A DNA stretch of 64,000 bases from Symbiodinium natans (GCA_905221605.1 CAJNDS010002682.1:115001-179000); one strand, 5' to 3'. Counted from the first letter of the stretch, positions 11,173 to 22,198 are shown. Notes: generated by a model not told the origin, from the sequence alone. Program-made: numbers and translations.

Positions 11173-11936
11173 CTAAACCCGAAATCCTCAACCCTAAGCC
11201 ACCGAAATCTTGAACCCGAAAACCTATAGACCCTAAACCCGGAAAAGCCACTGAAACCTAAACCCCCAACCCGCGTTTTCCACTAGGGACTCCAAACCTG
11301 AACTCCAACACTCTAAGCCCAAAACCCAAAGCGCCCAAGAATCAATCCTCGTCCGTGGGTAGCTGGACCACCTTGGAATCAAAGGGTAGTTTCATGGGCC
11401 CTTGGTATGGTCCCTTGCCTCCCTTCAAGGGTTCTGACGTCAAGGCCCATGCTTGGTATAGGGTATATAAGGGGTATCAAAGAGGTCCCCTCGGCCCGTA
11501 CTTCGGGACCATGTAACTATGCTAAGATTGCCCCAGATAGAATTTCCGATGAGCCTTTAAGCAGAGGGGGGTGTTGGTGTTTTACGAGAGGGAGGGGCGG
11601 AAGGGAATTTAGAGGACTTTGGGTTATTGGAGTTGAGGAGGGGCTTGGGGAAAGGTCTTGCGGGGAATTGAGATCATGTTCTTGAGCCCCCCCTTCCGCA
11701 CCCCCGCTTCCCCCCCGGGCACCTGAGACGTTTCCGTGTCCCGCTTTCCTCTTTGTGAGAGAGGACGCCCTAAATTCCAAACCCTAAACCCTAAACCCTA
11801 GACCCTAGACCCTAAACAATAGACCCTAAACCCTAGACCCTAGACCCTAGACCCTAAACCCTAAACCCTAAACCCTAAACCCTAAACCTCTGGGCACTTT
11901 GCTGCTAAGTCTCGTGAACTGCCGAGCTCGCTGCAG

Positions 11937-11996
11937 GCCCTCCATGTGGCAGACATCCGGCGGAAGACGACCTCGACCACGCAGACGGCCCTCTTA
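11937..11996 (+). CDS. Candidate exon, unknown protein
   Basis: Acceptor GCTGCAG, frame ALHVADIRRKTTSTTQTALL, possible donor GTTGAG. CCCTAAA array left. Confidence 0.55.
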
Positions 11997-12566
11997 GTTG
12001 AGAGTTTACATGTCCTTCTCACCCAGAAACAGCCCTGAATCTACCCTGCCTCCAACTTTCCGAAACCCCGAAGCGCTTCATTCAAACCCTAAGCCCCTAA
12101 GCCCAAGCTAGAGCCTTAAACCCAGGGAGCCCGCTTGGCTGTTGGAGAGCTTCGAGTGTTGATCGTGGGCGGCTGAAGCTATAGGATCACGAAGAACCGA
12201 CTCTAAGGCTTGCAAGAGGCTTCTGCATTGAGAACCTTCAAACAAGAGGGGCCATAAACGGCCCTCAAGCGCGCCTGTAAAAATTCAAGCCCTTCGGCCC
12301 TCAGCGCCCTAAATGCCCTCAACACCCTGAGCGCCCTGAATTCTCAGAGGCAAGGCCGCCTAAATCCTAAACCCTAAACCCTAAACCCTAAACCCTAAAC
12401 CCTAAACCCTAAACCCTAAACCCTAAACCCTAAACCCTAAACCCTAAACCCTAAACCCTAAACCCTAAACCCTAAACCCTAAACCCTAAACCCTAAACCC
12501 TAAACCTTAATTAGCTCCTAAGCCCCGAAACCCTGAAGCACTGAAGCACCAAAGCCCTTGGACCAG

Positions 12567-12617
12567 GCGCTAAGCCACCTCCGCCGGGAGAATGAGACAC
12601 AGGTCTACCTCCCCAAG
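12567..12617 (+). CDS. Candidate exon, unknown protein
   Basis: Seventeen codons, ALSHLRRENETQVYLPK, between GACCAG and donor GTGCGC; phase 0. A long CCCTAAA array lies left and TTTAGGG-like repeats right. The exon at 13,203 is phase-compatible. Confidence 0.6.
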
Positions 12618-13202
12618 GTGCGCAGAGCTTCCACAAGGGTTTCAGGGTTTCGGGGTTCGGGGTTTCGGGTTCAAGGTTTAGGGTTCAGGGTTCAGGGTTT
12701 AGGGTTTAGGGTTGAGGGGTTTATCTTAGAGATACTTGGGAAAACATGTTTAATTCTTGGGTACTGTAACTCCTAAGAAGCAGCTGAAGTAGTTCGGTCT
12801 ATGGCTAGGGTTTCGGGTTAGGGTTTAGGGTTTAGAGTTCAGGGCTTTTGGACTCTTAGGAAGGGTTTTGGGGTTTCGAGCCTTAGGGGCTTTAGGACCG
12901 GGAAAGCGGGGTTTAGGGGTTCAGGGGTTAAGGGGTTTAGAGGGTTCAGGGGTTTCGGGTTCAGGGGAGTAGGGGTTTAGGGCTCAGAGCTCTAGGAGGT
13001 TAAGAGGCTTAGGACTTTTGTGCGTTTTTTAACGAGGTTCAGGCGTTTAAGAGTTTAGGATTTTCACCAATACCTAAACTTTCCCCCAAACCCCAAAAAC
13101 CCTGGACCATGTACCCCAAGCTCTAAGACTTCAACCACCCTAAACCCCAAACCCTAAACCCCCGACAGTTTAGGGTTTAGGACCCTTACCTTCACGGACC
13201 AG

Positions 13203-13280
13203 GAGATGGCGACCAATACCACCTCTAGCCGCGGCACGAACCCACCAAGGCGGGTGTTCTCCACCAACTGCGCTAGAAGG
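13203..13280 (+). CDS. Candidate exon, unknown protein
   Basis: Twenty-six codons, EMATNTTSSRGTNPPRRV then FSTNCARR, between GACCAG and donor GTTTAG from the telomere repeat. Its last 28 nt closely resemble the end of the island at 16,957-16,984. Confidence 0.55.
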
Positions 13281-13311
13281 GTTTAGGGTTTAGGGTTTAG
13301 GGTTTGGGGGT

Positions 13312-13393
13312 AGTTCTCTAAATTAGGGTCCCTGTTTGGGATGACTGTTTAAAGGATGAGAATGGGTACCCAGCATTTAGGAAAGTACCCGCA
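13312..13393. repeat. MITE-like element, family C
   Basis: Starts GGTAGTTCTCTAAATTAGGG and ends with the inverted CATTTAGGAAAGTACCC. A second copy lies at 61,823-61,936. Confidence 0.6.
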
Positions 13394-13709
13394 AGTTTAG
13401 GGACACGCAGGCTTGTGAAGGATGCCCTGAACCCTAAACGCTAAACCCCTAGACCCTAAACCTCTTAAACTCTCCCAAACCCCTCAAACCTAAACCCGAA
13501 ACCCTAAACCCTAAACCCCTAAACCCTAAACCTCTTAAACTCTCTCCAAGCCCCTCAACCCGAAACCCTAAACCCCTAAAACCTCTCAAACCCCAGCAGC
13601 CTTAAACCCTAGCCCCCATACTCGCCGTCTTCGGCTCTTGCCTGCCCTTGGGAGAACTCTTAATTGGTATTACCGCGTGAGCACTTCGTATTCTTATTAG
13701 GCACGTGGG

Positions 13710-13795
13710 ATGGGATGGGATAATAATAATAGTAAGAATCATAGTTCTAATAATACTAATCATAATAATAATAATCATAATCGTACTAATAGAGA
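13710..13795. repeat. TAA/AAT-rich microsatellite
   Basis: Imperfect AATAATAATA tract in an AT-rich region of 13.65-13.98 kb with no coding frame seen. Confidence 0.85.
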
Positions 13796-14704
13796 ACGAG
13801 TGAAGAGAATGAACGAGGGCGCGGAGTGAGTGAACAAGCGAGGTGAATACAAGAATTTAATGGGGGTTTTGTGTGCTGCGCTTTAAGCATATTTGAATGG
13901 GGGCCGCAGCAAAGACATTCAATATTATGAGCGCACAACGGGGAAGAAGTACGTGCTCCATTAACAAACAAACGAATGAAGTGAGTTCACGTTCACACAA
14001 TTCATGCATTCGCTCGTAAAGAAGTGAGTTAGGGGTTTAGGGGGGTCCCCCCGCGGGGGGTTTCTCGAAGCTGTGCTCCATTGAGGCTGAAAAAGTACTA
14101 CACTGGGCTTCGGGGGGAGCCGCGGCAGATGCAGGCTCGGGGGGGCCTTCGTTGACTTCTTGCTGGAGTTCCTCCATGTTTGTGCTTGTTGGGTTAAGGG
14201 TTTCGGGTTCGGGTTTGGGGTTTCGGCATTGAGGTGTGCGGAATGCTGTGCGCGTTTCCTTGAGTCGGGTCCCTGCTTTCAAGCTTCCTATCCGGCCGGC
14301 ATTGGGCATCGCCTCTTCCTTGCCGGGCTCCCCACCTTTCCTTTGCATTCTGAATCCTTTCAGAAACCGTAGGTCGTAGGCTGACAGGTGGCCAGGGAAC
14401 CCATCCGTCTTCTAGACCGTAGCTACGCCTGCAGAAGTTGCACCTGCTAGGTTCTTTCCGCGCGTAGTTGCTTTGTCCAACCTCCAAGCTCAAAATCTCA
14501 ATTCGGCTGTAGGGTTTGGGGCTTTAGGTTTGAGGAAAACTCAGCCTGTGCCTCGTTTCTGCAACGCCTTTTGCTTCAAGATCAGGCTAGCAGTTCCTTT
14601 CTCCCAATTTACATCCCTCTGAGATCCCTCCACCCTTAAACCCTAAACCCTAGACCCCAAGCCCTAAACCCTCAATGGACCCTAATCCCTGGCCCCCCAA
14701 AACT

Positions 14705-14743
14705 TGGGCCCTGCGAGAGGTGGCAGAGTGCAGATACGACCTG
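14705..14743 (+). CDS. Candidate exon, weak
   Basis: Frame WALREVAECRYD before donor GTAAGC. No good acceptor directly upstream of the Trp codon, so the 5' end is undefined. Confidence 0.35.
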
Positions 14744-15063
14744 TAAGCCACGCACGGGCCTGCCTTGCCGGTGTTGGGGTTGAAGGGCTGAAGTGTCTAA
14801 GAACCTTTAAACCCCAAAACCCTTGATTAAGCCCTAAACCTTAAACCCTTAACCCGAAAGGTGTAAGGGTCTTAGGGGATTTAGGGGTTGAGCTCGAGGA
14901 TGGAGTTCATTCGGTTTCTTGCGTTTGCGGCGCCTGTAGGTCTTGGGGACTGGGATGGCCAGAGTGGGGTTAGAAGTGGGGGCTAAAAGTAGGGTATGGT
15001 CATAGCTGGTTCTGAACCCTCATCCTTAAACCCTGCACTTGGGGAGGGGGGGGTTGGCTTTGA

Positions 15064-15228
15064 ACCCTACAGTTAGAGCAACACACGAACCTGCCAGTCG
15101 ACCTCCTTAGGGATCGATTTTGCATTGGGCAGTTCTTTACAAACGATGGGCGCTTGTTTGGGGTGCTGCATGTCGCGTTGTCTAGGAAGTTTGAGTGCAG
15201 CATGACGCTTACCCTCCCCAACTTCTGA
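15064..15228 (+). pseudogene. Possible PIF1/Helitron-type helicase C-terminal remnant
   Basis: The frame runs between stops and reads PVDLLRDRFCIGQFFTNDG then RLFGVLHVALSRKFECS. PIF1-like helicases end with (F-x)HGQLYVALSR. The VALSR match and a nearby hydrophobic run are suggestive only; HGQL is not conserved. No repeats inside. Confidence 0.25.
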
Positions 15229-15746
15229 AGGCTTCTCACGGTTCAGGGTTTAGGGTTTGGGAGTTGGGATTTAGAGCACCTCTGTGTCGTTATGCCGTGA
15301 GCTTTCTGGCCGAATGTTGCGGCGTCGTTTCCTGTCGCAGACCTCCGAGAGCGCTCCATGGACGCAGTAGCGGGGTGCTTCAGAGTTGGGGCGTGCATTT
15401 AGGGCCAATACTCACAATCCTGTAAGACAACCGGCGCCCCAAACCCCAAAACCAAGCCCTGCAATTTTCAAACCCTTAAACCCTAAGCCTGAACCGCTGA
15501 GCCCCTAAACCCCTGCACCCCTAAACCCCTAAATCCACCCACACGTCTCCAACCCCCCCCCACCCCCAAGCATCCTGAGAGACCGAAGCCAGCAGAAACA
15601 CCTAAACCCTAAACCCTAAACCCCAAACCCTAAACCCTAAACCCTGAACCCTGAACCCGAAAACCTAAACCCCAAACCCTAAACCCTAAACCCTAAGCCC
15701 TAAGCCCTAAACCCTAGACCCTAGACCCTAGACCCTATGTTGGCAG

Positions 15747-15804
15747 GTCGCTGCGGCTGCAGCTCGCTGTTGCCAGCTGGCCTTTCCGTTTCACTACTCT
15801 TGAG
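15747..15804 (+). CDS. Candidate exon, weak
   Basis: Acceptor TGGCAG, frame SLRLQLAVASWPFRFTTLE before GTGCAT. A second frame is also open, so the reading is uncertain. Confidence 0.35.
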
Positions 15805-16314
15805 ACTGGTGCATCTGCAATTCAAAACAAAAAAGTTCTGAAGAGTTGGGTCCCTCAACCCTAAGCCCTACACCTAAAAGGGAAGTTGAGGGTTTAGGGC
15901 TTAGAGTTTGTGGTGCATATCTCATGTTGACTTGCGACCCTGCTCCAAAAGGTTCCAACAATGCACCCGAACCTAAACCCCCATTAGCCGAATCCCTTAG
16001 GCCCTAAACCCTAAACCCTAAACCTTAAACCCTAAACCCTAAACCCTAAGCCCTAAGCCCTAAACCCTAAACCCTAAACCCTAAACCCTAAACCCTAAAC
16101 CCTAAACCCTAACCCTAAACCCCAAACCCCAAACCCCAAACCCTAAACCCTAAACCCTAAACCCTAAACCCTAAGCCCTAAACCCTAAACCCTAAACCCT
16201 AGACCCTGAACCCTAAACCCCAGGCCCCAGGGTTCATGGCTTAGGGTTTCCAGAGTTGGGTGTCATGGCTTTGGTTCGAAGGTTTATATTGCTTCGTGCT
16301 TGGGGCTTCGGTTT

Positions 16315-16412
16315 TGGGATGGCCCCCCATATACTGACAGTCCTTAATCGGGATTCTAGTACCTAGTAGAATCCCGATTAAGGACTTTTAGAAGAAGGGG
16401 GAACGTCTCAAC
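16315..16412. repeat. Hairpin/MITE-like element, family A, best copy
   Basis: A near-perfect inverted repeat, AGTCCTTAATCGGGATTCTA and its complement, separated by about 8 bp. The outer ends GGATGGCCCCCC and GGGGGAACGTCTC are also roughly inverted. Other copies: 3,118-3,212, 11,088-11,172, 27,062-27,173 and 46,002-46,096. Confidence 0.75.
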
Positions 16413-16448
16413 TCAGGGTTTTAAATGGGGAGGATGCTTGCATCGCAG

Positions 16449-16534
16449 GAAGACTCCCCGACCGTCACAGTGGATGTTCGCCTTGAGGCCGCCCGCCTTC
16501 ACGCGGAGTCCCCGCACAGACAGAATCCGGAAGG
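16449..16534 (+). CDS. Candidate exon, unknown protein
   Basis: Acceptor ATCGCAG; frame EDSPTVTVDVRLEAARLHA then ESPHRQNPE plus two bases; donor GTCCCC. No telomere repeat within 100 bp on the left; a hairpin element ends just upstream. Confidence 0.58.
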
Positions 16535-16630
16535 GTCCCCCTGAATCACCTCAAGCTCAAAGCACAGACCCTGAAGCTTAGGCTCTGAACCCTAAGCCAA
16601 AAGCTTGCTAAGCACCTCCGAATGATGCAG

Positions 16631-16694
16631 GCCGTCGAGAGGCTGCCTGCAGAGAACATCACCTGCAGCTTTCGGAAGGCCCGCCCGCTTTGGG
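16631..16694 (+). CDS. Candidate exon, unknown protein
   Basis: Acceptor GATGCAG, frame AVERLPAENITCSFRKAR followed by PLWEF up to G-rich repeats. The 3' end is undefined; GC at 16,680 is one possible donor. Confidence 0.5.
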
Positions 16695-16879
16695 AATTTG
16701 GGGGTTTGGGGGTTCAGAAGTTTGGGGGTTTGGGGCCTAAACTCTGATCCCTAAACCCTAAACTCTCAACCCTCAACCCTAAACCCTAAACCCTAAACCC
16801 CAAACTCTCAACCCTCAACCCTAAACCCGGGTTTGTATTTGGGGTTTGGGGGCTCGGAGGCCCAGTGAGGAGGCTCCAG

Positions 16880-16984
16880 GGGCAGGGGACTACAACGAGA
16901 GTCTCTTCCGGGAGCTCCTTGGGGACGTTTGGGGGACCACCCTGGGCCTTGGGGGGTTGTTCTCCACCTCATTGCGCTGGAAGG
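16880..16984 (+). CDS. Candidate exon, unknown protein
   Basis: Acceptor CTCCAG; frame GAGDYNESLFRELLGDVW, GTTLGLGGLFSTSLRWK; donor GTTTAG. The open frame continues upstream to 16,846 without a stop. Confidence 0.55.
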
Positions 16985-17552
16985 GTTTAGGGTTTAGGGT
17001 TGGCGTTTGGCGTTTGGGGTTTGGGGGTTTGGGGGTTTAGGGTTTAGGGTTTAGGGTTAAGGTTTAGGGTTTAGGCTTTGGGGACTTTGGCATTCGGGCT
17101 TGAGGGAAAGTTGTCTTACTTAGGTTCCAAGCTCTAAATGTCAAGCTCCGCTGCTTGAGAGATTGAGGATCTTGGGTCCTAAGCCCCCCTAAACCCGAGG
17201 CCCCAAAGCCTCAACGCTAAATCCCCAAGACCCCGACCTTACAACCCCAAAGCCCCTGAAGCTTCCAAAGCCCCAACGCCTTAAGACCCCAAGGCCCCGT
17301 AAACCCCGTAAACCTTAAACCCCTAAGCACCCCTAAACCCCTAAACCCTAAACCCCTAAACCCTAAACCCTAAACCCTAAACCCTAAACCCTAAACCCAA
17401 AACCCAAAACCCTAAACCCTAAACCCTAAACCCTAAACCCTAAACCCTAAACCCTGAACCCTGAACCCTGAACCCTGAACCCTGAACCCTGAACCCTGAA
17501 CCCTAAACCCTAAACCCTAAACCCCAAGCCCTTCACCCTTCCTTTGAGCAAG

Positions 17553-17618
17553 GACAGCTTTGACCTGCAGGTGCTCCACGCGTTGGAGGGCCGGCGGTGC
17601 CCCTGCGATGTTCGGCTG
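17553..17618 (+). CDS. Candidate exon, possible BTB domain start
   Basis: Twenty-two codons, phase 0: DSFDLQVLHALEGRRCPCDV then RL; donor GTGAGG. BTB/POZ domains begin LxxLLxxxxxCDVxL. The island at 18,059 (GVYEAHILSA) would fit the following AHxxxLSAR part, but joining them in frame needs one base more than a plain GT-AG intron leaves. Confidence 0.58.
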
Positions 17619-18058
17619 GTGAGGGTTTGGGGTGTAGGGCTAGGGTTTAGGGTTTAGGGTTTGGGGTTTAGGGTTTAGGGTTTAGGGCTAGGGTTTAGGG
17701 TCTAGGATTTAGGGATTAGGGGTTTAGGGTTGAGGGTTGAGGTTGTTTTGGTTTGGGGCCTGGGAGGGGCGCTCTCGGGATTAGGGGTTTAGGGTTTAGG
17801 CTTCGAGGGTGTAGGGTTCAGAGTCTTGAGGTTTAGGGTTTAGGGTTTAGGGTTCAGGGTTTAGGGTTTCGGGTTTAGGGTTTTGCAGGGTGTTTAGAGT
17901 TTAGGGCGTAGGGCTTCGGCTTCCAGGGCATCGCGTGGGAGTGATGCGTCCTGAGTCTCCCTAAGCCCTAAACCCTGAGCCCTAAACCCTAAGCCCCAAA
18001 CCCTGAACCCATATTATGAACCCTAAGCCCCAAACCCTCAGCGCAAAAGCGGGTGCAG

Positions 18059-18094
18059 GGCTTGGGGTCTACGAGGCTCACATCCTAAGCGCAC
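18059..18094 (+). CDS. Candidate exon, possible BTB continuation
   Basis: Acceptor GTGCAG; two bases then LGVYEAHILSA; donor GTGTTT. Resembles the BTB core xxAHxxILSARS. CCCTAAA-like repeats left, TTTAGTG and TTTAGGG right. Confidence 0.42.
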
Positions 18095-18489
18095 GTGTTT
18101 AGTGTTTAGGGTTGGGGTTTTGGGGTTTTGGCGTTTTGGGGTTTAGGGTTGAGGGTTTAGGGCTTGGGGCTTTAAAGGGTTTAGGGGTTAAGTTTTTGGT
18201 TAAAGGATTTAGGGTTCAGGGCTTCGGGGCAGTAGATGGCATGTCGAAATGGTGGCCGGCAAGACGAGTATCGCCTCGATCACCCAAATACGCATGGGTT
18301 GTGGGTGTTGGGGTTGTGGGGGTTGGGTCTGAAGTCGTGTATGGCATAGTTGTGGCCCTAAACCCCGAGCCCGAAACCCTGTAAGCCCTGAATCTCTGCG
18401 CCCCAATTGCACTCCAGTAGCCATTCAGTGCTCAGCACACTTGCTCTAACGCAATAACCCCAGACCCCAAGGCCACGAAGAGTCCGGAA

Positions 18490-18636
18490 CCCCTAAACCC
18501 TAAACCCTAAACCCTAAACCCTAAACCCTAAACCCTAAACCCTAAACCCTAAACCCTAAACCCTAAACCCTAAACCCTAAACCCTAAACCCTAAACCCTA
18601 AACCCTAAACCCTAAACCCTAAACCCCAGACCCTAA
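18490..18636 (-). repeat. Pure CCCTAAA array
   Basis: About 20 uninterrupted units directly preceding the exon at 18,639. Confidence 0.95.
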
Positions 18637-18638
18637 AG

Positions 18639-18701
18639 GGTTTGCCAAATGACGAGCTCTATTATGGAAGCCAACCTCCTGCTGCTTCCTCGGTTTGAAA
18701 G
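18639..18701 (+). CDS. Candidate exon, unknown protein
   Basis: Acceptor CTAAAG, frame VCQMTSSIMEANLLLLPRFE plus two bases, donor GTAGGG. Very long CCCTAAA array left. Confidence 0.52.
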
Positions 18702-19096
18702 GTAGGGTTTGCTATAGGGTTTGAGAGTTTTTTTAGAGTTTACGGCTGTTTCTTGGGCTTGAAGCTCTAGGCTGTTTCACACAGGGTGGTTAAGCATGAG
18801 CAGGCAACATCCGAGACCCTAAAACCCTAAAACCCTCAAACATCTCAAAACCCCAGGAACCGTAGAAAACCTCAAGAATCTTCGAAGCCCTAAACACTGA
18901 ATCGCCCTAAAAGCCCTTAAGCCCTTCGCCCTAAACCCTAAACCCTAAACCCTAAGCCCTAAGCCCTAAGCCCTAAGCCCTAAACCCTAAACCCTAAACC
19001 CTAAACCCTAAACCCTAAACCCTAAACCCTAAACCCTAAACCCTAAACCCTAAACCCTAAACCCTAAACCCTAAACCCTAAACCCTAACCCTAAAG

Positions 19097-19170
19097 ACGC
19101 CATGGCCTTTCGCCTGTCGGCCTCGGGGCCTCTCAAGGATGAGCAGCCAGAGGCGTTGCCTGGGGGGAGG
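19097..19170 (+). CDS. Candidate exon, unknown protein
   Basis: Acceptor CTAAAG lies in the last repeat unit. Frame AMAFRLSASGPLKDEQPEA, LPGGR; donor GTTTAG from the repeat. Textbook flanks: CCCTAAA left, TTTAGGG right. Confidence 0.55.
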
Positions 19171-19179
19171 GTTTAGGGT

Positions 19180-19420
19180 TTAGGGTTTAGGGTTTTAGGA
19201 TTTTAGGGTATTAGGGTTTTAGGGTTTTAGGGTTTTAGGGTTTTAGGGTTTTAGGGTTTCAGGGTTTTAGGGTTTTAGGTTTTTAGGGTTTTAGGGTTTT
19301 GGGGTTTTAGGGTTTTAGGGTTTTAGGCTTTTGGGGTTTTGGGGTTTTAGTGGCTTAGGGTTTTGGGGTTTTCGGGTTTTAGGGTTTTTGGGTTTTAGGG
19401 TTTTTGGGTTTAGGGTTTAC
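19180..19420 (+). repeat. TTTTAGGG 8-mer variant array
   Basis: About 25 units of an 8-bp variant (TTTTAGGG or TTTTGGGG) after the exon at 19,097. Variant type changes within the array. Confidence 0.95.
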
Positions 19421-19937
19421 GGTCTAGGAATTCGGGGCAGCTTCTGGGCGGTTTCTTAGGGGGCGGTTCTGTTTTTTTTCTTTTTGTTTGGGGGGGTTAG
19501 GGGTTTGGGGATTCGTTTTGTCTACAGAAGGGTGCGCTGTGTGGCCTGCGTTTTCGAATGCTTCTTCTCAAAGGCTTCGAGGTTTTATGCCGAGTCACAG
19601 TATTGGTGTACAGTTTTGCGGAGGAAGTCTCCAAAGCCCCCTAAACCCTCGTTTCAGGCCCTGTATTCCAAGCTTTCTTTGCCCTTTCACTGCCAAGTTT
19701 TGCCAAGTACCTGCACATCCCAAAACCTCAACCCCAAACCCCAAACCCCAAACCCCAAACCCCAAACCCTGAACCCCAAACCCCAAACCCCAAACCCTAA
19801 ACCCTAAACCCTAAACCCTAAACCCTAAACCCTAAACCCTAAACCCTAAACCCTAAACCCTAAACCCTAAACCCTAAACCCTAACCCTAAACCCTAAACC
19901 CTAAACCCTAAACCCTAAACCCTAACCCAAGCTGCAG

Positions 19938-20032
19938 CTTACGCCGGCCAGGCGCGCAGCCGTAGTTCGTTCCTCGGCAGCGCCATGGGCTCCTTCAAGG
20001 ACCGATGCGGATCCTTCTTGGGCTGTGTTGAG
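19938..20032 (+). CDS. Candidate exon, unknown protein
   Basis: Acceptor GCTGCAG; two bases then YAGQARSRSSFLGSAMGSFK, DRCGSFLGCVE; donor GTTTAG. Typical flanks. Confidence 0.58.
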
Positions 20033-20630
20033 GTTTAGGGCTTAGGGTTTAGGGTTTACGGTTTAGGGTTTAGGGTTTAGGGGTTCAGGGGTTAGGGGTT
20101 CAGGGGTTTAGGGGTTTAGGGCTTAGGGTCTCATCCATCTTGGATTGGTGTTGGGGGTTTCAGGTTTAGGGTTTAGGGTTTTGGGGGTGTCGGGTGCAGG
20201 CTTTGGGGACTTTCGGGTTTTGGGGGGTTTAGGGTGTCAGCCTTGGGGGTTTAGGTTAGGGCCGGGTTTAGGGGCTGGGGGTGCAGGGTTTGGAGGTTTA
20301 CGCCTCAATCTAGGAATCCTATATTCAGAAGTTGCATTACTTTCGTCAGCCCTCGAATCCCAAATTGCACACTTTATCATGCAACATTTATTGTATACCC
20401 CGTAACCCTTAGCTTCTGTGAAGTCAGGCCAAAGCCCCCAAGGCCTTTTCTCCTGAAGCAGACTGAACCCATGGCCGGCCAAGCGAAGGAGGCAGCCACG
20501 CCACCCTAAACCCTGAACCCTGAACCCTGACCCTAAACCCTAAACCCCAAACCCTAAACCCTAAACCCGAAACCCTATACTCTAAAGCCTAAACCCCTTC
20601 ACCTTTCATCGCCGAACCCATGCCTCGCAG

Positions 20631-20700
20631 GACAAGGCCTCCGCCGCCGCGTCTGCAGCTTCCGCGGCCGCAGGGGCCGCTGTGAAGAGCGCGAAGCACG
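20631..20700 (+). CDS. Candidate exon, Ala/Ser-rich
   Basis: Acceptor CTCGCAG; frame DKASAAASAASAAAGAAVKS then AKH plus one base; donor GTGGGG. A long TTTAGGG array follows. Confidence 0.6.
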
Positions 20701-20847
20701 GTGGGGACCTTACTCTTACTTAGGGTTTAGGGTTTAGGGTTTAGGGTTTAGGGTTTAGGGTTTAGGGTTTAGGGTTTAGGGTTTAGGGTTTAGGGTTTAG
20801 GGTTTAGGGTTTAGGGTTTAGGGTTTAGGGTTAGGGTTTAGGGTTTA

Positions 20848-20947
20848 GGGGATGGTAGGGAAAGAGGGAATGAGGTACCCTATATCCCCCTATTTATACC
20901 CTTTAAGGGATCATCTAGGGTACCTTATTCCCTCATTCCCTACTAGC
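20848..20947. repeat. MITE-like element, family B
   Basis: Terminal inverted repeats of about 26 bp: GTAGGGAAAGAGGGAATGAG at one end and the complement CTCATTCCCTAC at the other. A solitary related end (GGGGTACCTCATTCCC) occurs at 33,842. Confidence 0.7.
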
Positions 20948-21342
20948 CCCAACAGTACGTACTTGGGAATTCCGGGGTTCAGGGGCTTTAAGGCTGGAGG
21001 TTTAAGTCTTTTTTGATTTAGCTTCTTGGGTTTAGGGTTAGGAGGTGAATCACTGAAGGTTGTATTTTATTCTATTGTTTTTTTGTTAATGTGATTTAGT
21101 GTTTGGATCTTAGGGTTATAAATCAGGTTGATGCCCTTACCCCAAAGCACGGGAATGAGGGCGTGGAGGCTCATGGATGGTACAGTGACGTTATATGCAG
21201 GGCCTTAAGCCCTAAACCCTGAACCCTAAACCCTAAGCCTTAAAGCCTTGTAAACCCTAAGCCCTAAAACTAAACCCCAATCCCTCAACCAAAAAGCCTA
21301 AACCCTAAACCCTGAACCCTAAGCCCCTCTCAAGCCGAGAGC

Positions 21343-21411
21343 CCTGAGTCCGACTTCCCCTGTTCATCGCGATTTTCCCGCAAAACGCCCAAAGGCTCTT
21401 CCACAGAGGGG
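21343..21411 (+). CDS. Candidate exon, Ser/Arg-rich
   Basis: Frame ESPESDFPCSSRFSRKTPK, GSSTEG between a C-rich patch and GTTAGGG. Two other frames are partly open, so this is moderate evidence. Confidence 0.42.
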
Positions 21412-21515
21412 TTAGGGTTTAGGGCTTTAGGGTTCAGGGGTTGAGGGTATAGAGGCTTTTTTGTAGGGTGTTGCAGGGTCTTGCAGGGATAGGGTGCTTG
21501 TCAGGGTTTAACCCA

Positions 21516-21575
21516 CAGATGCAAAGCCTTGGCAAGCCGGTCGATGTGTCCAGGCATCGACGTGGCCAAGGACCG
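21516..21575 (+). CDS. Candidate exon, weak
   Basis: Acceptor CCACAG, frame MQSLGKPVDVSRHRRGQGPA. Includes an inverted repeat AAGCCGGTC/GACCGGCTT. Another frame contains GIDVAKDRLA before a stop; neither is decisive. Confidence 0.35.
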
Positions 21576-22005
21576 GCTTGCTTGAACCCGGTTTAGGGTT
21601 TAGGGGTTAGGGTTCCGGCATGAGAGCAATCCTAAACCTAAGCTCCTTACACACCCAAGCCCGGCGCAATCTAATCTGAGGGGGCACATGTAAATGGGAG
21701 TGTGCATGTTTGGATAGCCCTGAGTACAAGTACACAAGGGGACTGCATTGGTAATCATGAAGTCTCCAGCGTTCGCTGTAAAACAAACCATCACTAGGTC
21801 CCCGCTCAACGCGGGGGAACCCTAACCCTAAACCCTAAACCCTAAACCCTAAACCCTAAACCCTAAACCCTAAACCCTAAACCCTAAACCCTAAACCCTA
21901 AACCCTAAACCCTAAACCCTAAACCCTAAACCCTAAAAACCCTAAACCCTAAACCCTAAACCCTTAAACCCTAAACCCTAAACCCTAAACCCTAAACCCT
22001 AAACC

Positions 22006-22051
<46 letters not shown>

Positions 22052-22086
22052 ACCCTAAACCCTAAACCCTAAACCCTAAACCCAAG

Positions 22087-22198
22087 AACACGAGCCTCAT
22101 CATCAGCCGCGGAGGATGCCCTGGGGCCGAGCAGCACCTCAGCAGCATCGGGGACCTTCCGACCGCCCCCGCGCACGGACGAGGCCAAATCATATAGG
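22087..22198 (+). CDS. Candidate exon, low-complexity then basic
   Basis: One base then TRASSSAAEDALGPSSTSAA, SGTFRPPPRTDEAKSYR; donor GTTTAG. Acceptor CCCAAG. A second frame (NTSLIISRGG) is open up to a terminal TAG. Confidence 0.55.

Noticed and set aside
21545-21576. GIDVAKDRLA as an IS110-type transposase start
   Set aside because: Only ten residues before a stop, in a eukaryotic intron-exon setting.
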